Below are positions 58,076 through 64,000 of a stretch of 64,000 bases of DNA, one piece after another. The position numbers and the translations under genes are program-made. How positions within the stretch are numbered: position 1 is the first letter of the stretch; every line of letters starts with the position of its first letter. Source of the stretch: Liolophura sinensis (taxonomy: Eukaryota > Mollusca > Polyplacophora > Chitonida > Chitonidae); NCBI RefSeq assembly GCF_032854445.1, contig NC_088301.1, positions 16,824,018 through 16,888,017 of the forward strand, read 5' to 3'. The notes beneath the pieces were generated by a model. That model was not told the DNA's origin. It searched no databases and worked only from the letters and a program-made list of their open reading frames with translations.

Positions 58076-58794
58076 TTAATCTAGCTGATTAAAGACGAAT
58101 CCTTGTTGTCTTAGCTTCACTGAAGGTATTAAGTGCTGCCATTCAACTCCGGATAAAGAAGGAGGAACACAGCCGCCAGAAGTGTAGTCTAGACCTAAAT
58201 TACTGAGTTGTGTTGTACATTATCTTCAAGTTCAGACTGATGAGCCATGGGTCAGAAGACACGTAACAAAAACAAACATTGATTAACCGGTGATTCAGTC
58301 ATAGATTATCCAACAAATTGGATTCTCTCTCTTAAATTGGCACCTTCACACTTGCAGTTATATAACGATTCTTTCCACAGCAACAAATAAGAAAGCATAC
58401 CTTGTCCCATTCTTCAAAACAGGAGATCTCATGTTCAAACAAGTTGCACACCAACAACAAAAGATCTGGAAAAATTTCTCTGCCAGTCTCTCTATTAAAT
58501 ATAACCTCTGTCAAGTAAACTTCGTCTTCGTGATGATTTTTGTATTTACTAAACAATAACGATATTTATCTGAAACATTTCAACTGATTTGCACTGTGTT
58601 AGTATTTGTCCTATGAGACTAAATGCATTTAAAAAAAAATATCCAGCAACGGCATTGTCGGAACAATTACTCGTGTAAAACCAGGCTGCGCTGATGTAAA
58701 AGTTTCACCTCCAGCTCCAGCGTTGCTGGCCCCACTTGTTTTTAATTGCTACACAATTTTCACCTAAGTAAGCCTGTTATAATGTTTTGTTGTT

Positions 58795-59175
58795 AACTGA
58801 CCTTGCACAGAAAATTTTTATTCAGTTTTTCGAACATTCCAAGAAACAGTTCCTGTTAAGCCAAAGTCTACGCACACAACACCTGGTATTACACAAGGCG
58901 GCACTAAATCAGATTCCACTAATTGGCCTTTAAACCAAGCGACCTCAGTGACGAAGACTAGGGTCCCATTTCCGTTAGGTTGTATTTTTTAGACCAGTTA
59001 TTTGCGGGGTTAACCACGAAGATTACCCTTTACCAGACATATATAGACGAACCAGAGGATGGAATTAATTTCCGCCCTATTTGCGTTACTCTTTGAGCTG
59101 TGAGATACACGCCTCTGTCCCGTCTTCTAGATGCGCCGTGTGGCCAAGTTCAAGAGTTCTTGCCAAGCAGATTGT
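58795..59175 (+). pseudogene. Right inverted-duplication copy with an intact terminal-exon-like frame
   Basis: The block at 58993-59096 follows acceptor 'ttgtattttttag'. It reads QLFAGLTTKITLYQTYIDEP then EDGINFRPICVTL and a TGA stop. The left copy (10725-10827) ends at the same stop with EDGINFRLICVKL after a frameshift, and the third copy at 5280-5480 shares the nucleotides but not the frame. This looks like a 3' terminal coding exon. Because the upstream exon at 57.85 kb carries a stop, I call the locus a pseudogene, though an alternative transcript cannot be excluded. Confidence 0.5.
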
Positions 59176-60402
59176 CAACTAGGAGAGAACCGCTCAGTTG
59201 AATACCCGAATTTATGGCTTACGCTGAAACAGATTACCCATGCAGCTCGGTATTAAATTCTCATCAGTATCGGTCTGTGTCCGATAAACACACCGGCAGG
59301 AGTGTTGGTGGAGAATGGGTGAGTGAGATGCTGGAGGAAAAATTCTACCACATAGTGCTAACTGGAAGATTCATTGTTTAGTGAATTGCCGAGTACATCA
59401 CTTTCTACTTGTGTAAGCCGTACACCAAGGTCACGGGTCGAGAATTTCATTCTGAGACTAAAATACATTTGAGAGTAATGTTTGAATTCAGACAAATTAC
59501 CGAATGAAATATCAACGTCAAAATGAGTTACGTGAGGCAACACTCGCGGTACAAATCTTAATTTCTTGCGAAGCAATGAGATTCCCGTCACAGGGGAAAC
59601 ACGATGTGGTGTCACCAATACCTTAAAGTTCGTTTTACTATATGGAAAAAAGAGAAACCATTGATCGCTGGGGTCACAGTGCAAACAGGTGTAATGTCGG
59701 ATTATGAAAATATTTCGGAGTTAATTTTAGGTGAAATAGATAACATGGCGGGGTTTTTGATTTTCTCAATGTGCACATCTTCGAATACTTTACACTGTGA
59801 TACCTCGGTTCAACAGCACCACGTTTGAATACGATACTTTATCGATACATACAATCATTACTCTGTGGAAGTCTTCGCTCAACAACTTATCAAAGAAGTG
59901 CTGAATCTAGGACAACTGAAGGCATCCGTGGTGTGCAAAGCACAAAACGGCAATTTAAAGGATCTAAAATTGTGATTGAGAAAAAGAATAGGTAACTCTG
60001 TCTGTTGTTGGCGAATAAATCACATATTCTGTAGATATAATAGCAATACACGACGTTCAGGCAGATCGGAAACAAGCTTTCCAGGCTGGAAATACTTCTT
60101 CCTTTCTAATTTGTTAATTTTTGTAGGTGACTTTAGTGCCTATTGTTGTGACCCTGTGAGGTAAGACTTTGTGTTTACTTCATTTTTATGCCTTGTAGAT
60201 AGAATCAGCCGGGATTGTCTGGTCTAGATGTGGACCTGCTTACTGGTAAATGGGTTAGATTACATTTAAAACGGGCAATCTTTCTGGATGCTTACTGCCA
60301 ATGTATATATGTATTTCCGTAATGTAAATAGGTCGTAGTTTCTAGAATCAACTGTGTAAATTGTTGCAAATATGTAGTGAATATTTATTGAGACGGGAAG
60401 AT
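59176..60402. other. No gene recognised
   Basis: The minus-strand frame 59358-59684 (108 codons) reads LLRKKLRFVPRVLPHVTHFD among others. No family is recognised. Confidence 0.4.
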
Positions 60403-60414
60403 TCTAGTATATTG

Positions 60415-60680
60415 AGGGGCCTTCTTGTCTCAGTTGGTCAAAACGCCAGCGCAGCGTAATGACCCAGAAGCCTCTCACCAATGCGGTCGCTGTGAGCTCA
60501 GGTCCAGCTCATGCTGACTTTGTCTCCGGCCGTACGTGGAAAGGTCAGTCAGTAATCTGCGGATGTTCTTAAGTTTCCCCCGGGCTCTCCCCTGTTTCTT
60601 CCTACCATTATGCTGGCCGTCGTACAAGTGAAGTATTTTTGAGTACGTGTAAAACACCAGCCTACAAATAAATAAATAAA
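60415..60680 (+). repeat. SINE (AAATAAAT family), full length, with target-site duplication
   Basis: Head 'aggggccttcttgtctcagt' with A-box-like 'tctcagttggtcaaaacgcc', B-box region 'tgtgagctcaggtcc', complete body and aaataaataaataaa tail. It is flanked by tctagtatattg (60403-60414) and tctagtatgttg (60681-60692), a 12-bp duplication with one mismatch. Confidence 0.95.
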
Positions 60681-60885
60681 TCTAGTATGTTGTTCAAGCA
60701 TATATATAACCCAGTTCGCAAGCGTTTCTATTTTGCAGTCTCAGGCAATGTAAGTAAGATTCAACGGCACTCTATCGTCAACGTCAGTTTTGCCTTTTCG
60801 GAGAGTCAGCCATTCTGAAAGTTCTATTTTATTGTAAGGTCTGACATCGAGTGAGTATTTGGTCGCTAACTATCCTAGTGTTTGA

Positions 60886-61083
60886 GAATCTGCTCTGAGC
60901 TTGTTTTGTTTATGGTCTCAATGTTCTATGACATACTTTTATCCCAATTTCACTGGAGGTAACGTTGCTCCGAGAGTCATTTTTCGTCAAGACCCGAGGA
61001 CTGGATTAGTTACCGAGGAATTTGGTGACTTCAAAAGAGAATATATATCAAACATTTGTCAGTGTACCGTCGAGTTCGACTGA
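60886..61083 (+). CDS. Unrecognised open frame, possible exon
   Basis: Plus-strand frame open from after a TGA at 60883. It reads MTYFYPNFTGGNVAPRVIFR, QDPRTGLVTEEFGDFKREYI, then SNICQCTVEFD and stop. Composition is protein-like and less biased than chance frames nearby. It lies on the same strand as, and about 1.8 kb downstream of, the terminal-exon block at 58993-59096, with which it shares no clear sequence. No family recognised. Confidence 0.25.
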   Translation, partial: ESALSLFCLWSQCSMTYFYPNFTGGNVAPRVIFRQDPRTGLVTEEFGDFKREYISNICQCTVEFD

Positions 61084-61629
61084 ATATTCACTTGGATGAC
61101 ATTGCCATGGAACTGTGGATTTAGCTCTTTCTATGGACTGAAACTTGCCATTGAGACTCCGTCTATTTGGACCGGGAGTGTGTCTGCCGTGATCTCCGTA
61201 AAAACTTATATGTTATAGTTTATAAGATGTAGAGTTTGTAATATACTGTTTAATTATATATATTGAATTGATTTAAGCGCGTCGGTGTTTCTTTGTTTGA
61301 TTTTGTTTTATCATTTTTTCCTATCTGATGGGGATATCTTTAGACTGTGTCATACTTTCTTCGTAACACACGACCATGCCTGCCACATAGTTCCTTTATT
61401 CTTATGTCTTAAAATAGAAACATGTCTTTCTTTGAAAACGAATCTGTCCAATTCCTAAACACAGTGAAATCCGGATTAGTACACGAAGAGCTTTTATTTA
61501 AGTATACACTGACCGACACATTTAGTCTTTTCCTGGCGTCATCAGGTCGGCAGTATTTGGTCATTTGGGGCATGCCACCAAACTCTCTCATTGGCTTACT
61601 GGGGATAGAGGAAGGCTCAGCCGTCATAT

Positions 61630-61735
61630 TTATTTATTTCTGTGACAGGTGTTTTACGCCATACTCAAAAATATTTCACTTATACGACGTCGGCCAGCAT
61701 TATTGTGGGAGGAAACCGGGCAGAGCACGCGGGAA
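61630..61735 (-). repeat. SINE (AAATAAAT family), 5'-truncated, with target-site duplication
   Basis: 'ttatttatttctgtgacagg', 'gttttacgccatactcaaaa' and 'ggaggaaaccgggcagagca', ending at 'cgcgggaa'. It is flanked by cagccgtcatat (61618-61629) and cagtcgtcatat (61736-61747), 11 of 12 identical. The truncation point coincides with the duplication, so the copy inserted already truncated. Confidence 0.85.
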
Positions 61736-61747
61736 CAGTCGTCATAT

Positions 61748-63651
61748 CAAACCCAGGAAGTAGACCGACATGACCGACAGTCAGTTTTAAACCTGAATGG
61801 CCGCAAAGCGTTGCCGCAGATTAAGCTTTCTCATAACCGGTGTTTGGCTGTTAATATGTGGATTTTGCGTTAAACACAAATAAGATTATGGTGCGGATGG
61901 AACGGATTGTTAAAAGTAAAGGACAGGTCTTACATCTAGTTACATTCACACTAAGATAATATTGCACTTTCAAGAAATGACAGGAGTACATCTGGCAGGT
62001 AGAAATTTGATACATTGCCACCAAATACAACTGAAGTGATTCTAACAAAAATCATAACAAAATGATCTGGAGAAATTATTAAAATTAAACCCACATTTAA
62101 AACAGGCAAAGCGAATATATAATGTCTGAATGTAATTATTTCGTGTTGCATTTCTTACTTATCTTGAGTATATATGACAGATGATATGAGTGAGGCCTTT
62201 AACTTGCAAAAAATTCGATAAGACTTTGTTACGAGCTGTCGAAACTGGTTCTGTAAACGTTGATCTCAGCAAAACTGTATCTCTGCTCACTTAGACGGAA
62301 AAATGGGCTCTTCATCTCACAGAATTTGTGATGTGGCGTTGCTTTTGTAACTTTTGTCACGATATTTCGTGAGAAATGTTTACTGTTAACACATAGGTTT
62401 CTCCAATATTACAACTTTCGGCAGACAACCGACTGCATTACGTCTGACCCTGCCGATCGATTTTTATCTAAACAAGGCTGCTGTCGGAGGGTGGGCCATA
62501 AAATGATGATATTTTTAGCAAATTATTGCTGCGTAATCATCGTAAATTAGACACTCCCACATATGTGAACGGGAGTAGAAAGAAGGGGCATAAGAGACAC
62601 ATGCCTCTGTAACATCTCCATTAAGTATGATTTGGCAAAGTCAAACAGAACCTTCTCGGTACAAGTAACTTTCAAAGTGAAAGTAACAGCTCAGTGTAAC
62701 ATTCTAACATATGTCTTTTTTTTAATATGACTGTTTGCATGTACTGTAGTTTGATTGGAGGTTGAAGGGGAAAGCTGGATTGCGCAGGGCACTACTTTCA
62801 AGAAAAAAAGACTGGTTTATATTTAAAAGTATGGTGACTTGAAGTGTTGTTTGTTAAGAAACTGTACCTCAATGTAATCAAAAACAGTTCGGCCTTAAAA
62901 TAGGTTAAGAATATCAAAATTGAAACTGTTTTTGGCAGAATGTATTTGTAGAAAACTTCATAATGATCGTTTGGAGCGTCAAGTTAATTTAATTATTTGT
63001 CAAAAGTTATTATCCGCGTGGTAGTGCCTTGCTTCATGGAAACAGTGCTGTGATCGTTAGCGTAACGAGAATAGTGCCTATGCCAAGTATTAAGTGGCCA
63101 GATTGTTGCTCACGATTACTTATGCCATGGTGTTTGGCGTTCTTATTTTAAAGCAAAAACACGTTTAAAAGTAAAGAAAAGACCGTTTAGACGACTCGAT
63201 GGCAGAAATTACATGTAGAGGGAAGTTAAAGCTAAAATGTAGCGTAAAGCTTAATGTTTTATGATTACAGTTTCTGCAAGCTTTTACTGTAAGTAAGGGG
63301 AAAAACGGTCATTAAGCAAAATGGAAAGCATCAATGTGAAAGCCTGTGCAAGAAGCGATTTTTAAAATGGAGACACGGTGGATGTCAGCATTTGTAAGTA
63401 TACTGCAGATGTGCAGTGTGTTAAAGGCTGCTTTTTAATGTTCCACCTGATAAGAATAAAAAATTACAACATAAGGAGCAACGACAGTGGGATAGATTTC
63501 AAATGGTCACATTATCCGTTGAAATCCTGCCTCGTTAATTCGTTAATTCGTTAATTTTGTCAGCTCACCTCAGCTGAGGTTTTATTTGAAGTAAGCATGT
63601 ATGTGCTAATTACTAACAACTTAGGAACTCATAGTAACACGGCTTTAAGCA
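61748..63651. other. No gene recognised; small tandem cgttaatt
   Basis: A tandem run of ttcgttaa-type octamers lies at 63533-63558. Otherwise only short frames occur. Confidence 0.45.
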
Positions 63652-63750
63652 GATTTAGATTTTCGGGAAATTGGCCTTGTGATTATTGATCTGGAACGTC
63701 CTAATTGGTTGACAGCTGGTATACGAATGTCAATTTCCACGCATAGATTT
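63652..63750 (+). mobile_element. 3' end of the RT retroelement, 5'-truncated
   Basis: 'tttcgggaaattggccttgt', 'gattattgatctggaacgtc', 'ttggttgacagctggtatac' and 'gaatgtcaatttcc', then gcatag. It is a good match to the family terminus. Confidence 0.8.
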
Positions 63751-64000
63751 TAAAAAGTAACCTTACTAGTAATTTATTACACCTCGCCGTTCTAGAATTA
63801 CTCAGAAAGTTGTCTTTACATCACATTTAAGATACATCCACATAAAGGAATCAAGAGGGATCAAGCCTTGGGGATGCTTTGTCAGTGACAGCTATCGCAT
63901 TATACCGGTATTAAATTTCACCTCACACTCCCCAAGGACTTTGTCCTAACATCGATAAGTTCGCAAACCAACGTACGCCCCCGTAACTTATAAACTTGCA

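Noticed and set aside
1-64000. CRISPR array, bacterial operons or phage genes
   Set aside because: There are no regularly spaced repeats, ribosome-binding-site-led long frames or bacterial gene content. All evidence points to animal intergenic or intronic DNA.

Overview
This is an AT-rich eukaryotic window with no complete protein-coding gene. No open frame exceeds 179 codons, and the longest is a decayed reverse transcriptase. Two tRNA-derived SINE families dominate. One ends in AAATAAAT and carries a core reading roughly 'gtgttttacgccgtactcaagaatattt'. The other ends in CACTCACTCAC and has a 'tttaacgtcgtactcaacaatttttcagtcatatgacgacgaag' type core. From memory both families are typical of molluscs, so a bivalve or another mollusc is my best guess. 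This rests on repeat recognition, not on a gene.

Layout. 1-7.4 kb: a direct segmental duplication (1-1429 and 6019-7434), each copy carrying the same SINE and the same retroelement tail. 7.4-8.6 kb: a reverse-transcriptase remnant with a SINE nested in it, bounded by a target-site duplication. 10.6-13.5 kb: exon-like blocks on the minus strand, interrupted by an internally deleted Tc1-like transposase remnant. 14-17 kb: SINEs and a retroelement 3' end. 17-21.5 kb: nothing recognised. 21.5-24.4 kb: the best-preserved copy of the retroelement, split by a SINE, followed by a second 3' fragment. 25-31 kb: a CpG-rich degenerate minisatellite, a long (TA)n tract, an LTR-like or promoter-like stretch and a SINE with a perfect 12-bp target-site duplication. 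31.7-33.2 kb: a candidate DNA transposon with 49-bp inverted repeats. 34-44 kb: scattered SINEs and long unassigned stretches. 45.3-48.1 kb: a second direct duplication. 50.5-50.8 kb: a second Tc1-like remnant. 54-64 kb: SINEs, retroelement tails and, at 57.7-59.2 kb, an inverted paralogue of the 10.6-13.2 kb exon-like blocks.

Two points deserve attention. First, about a dozen short dispersed repeats that look unrelated are the 3' ends of one 5'-truncated retroelement family, whose RT is visible at 8.0-8.5 and 22.1-23.1 kb. Second, two loci about 45 kb apart and inverted relative to each other share conserved exon-like blocks. One copy keeps an intact 69-codon internal exon with good splice sites, and the other keeps an intact terminal exon. 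They look like decaying members of a low-copy gene family that I cannot name.
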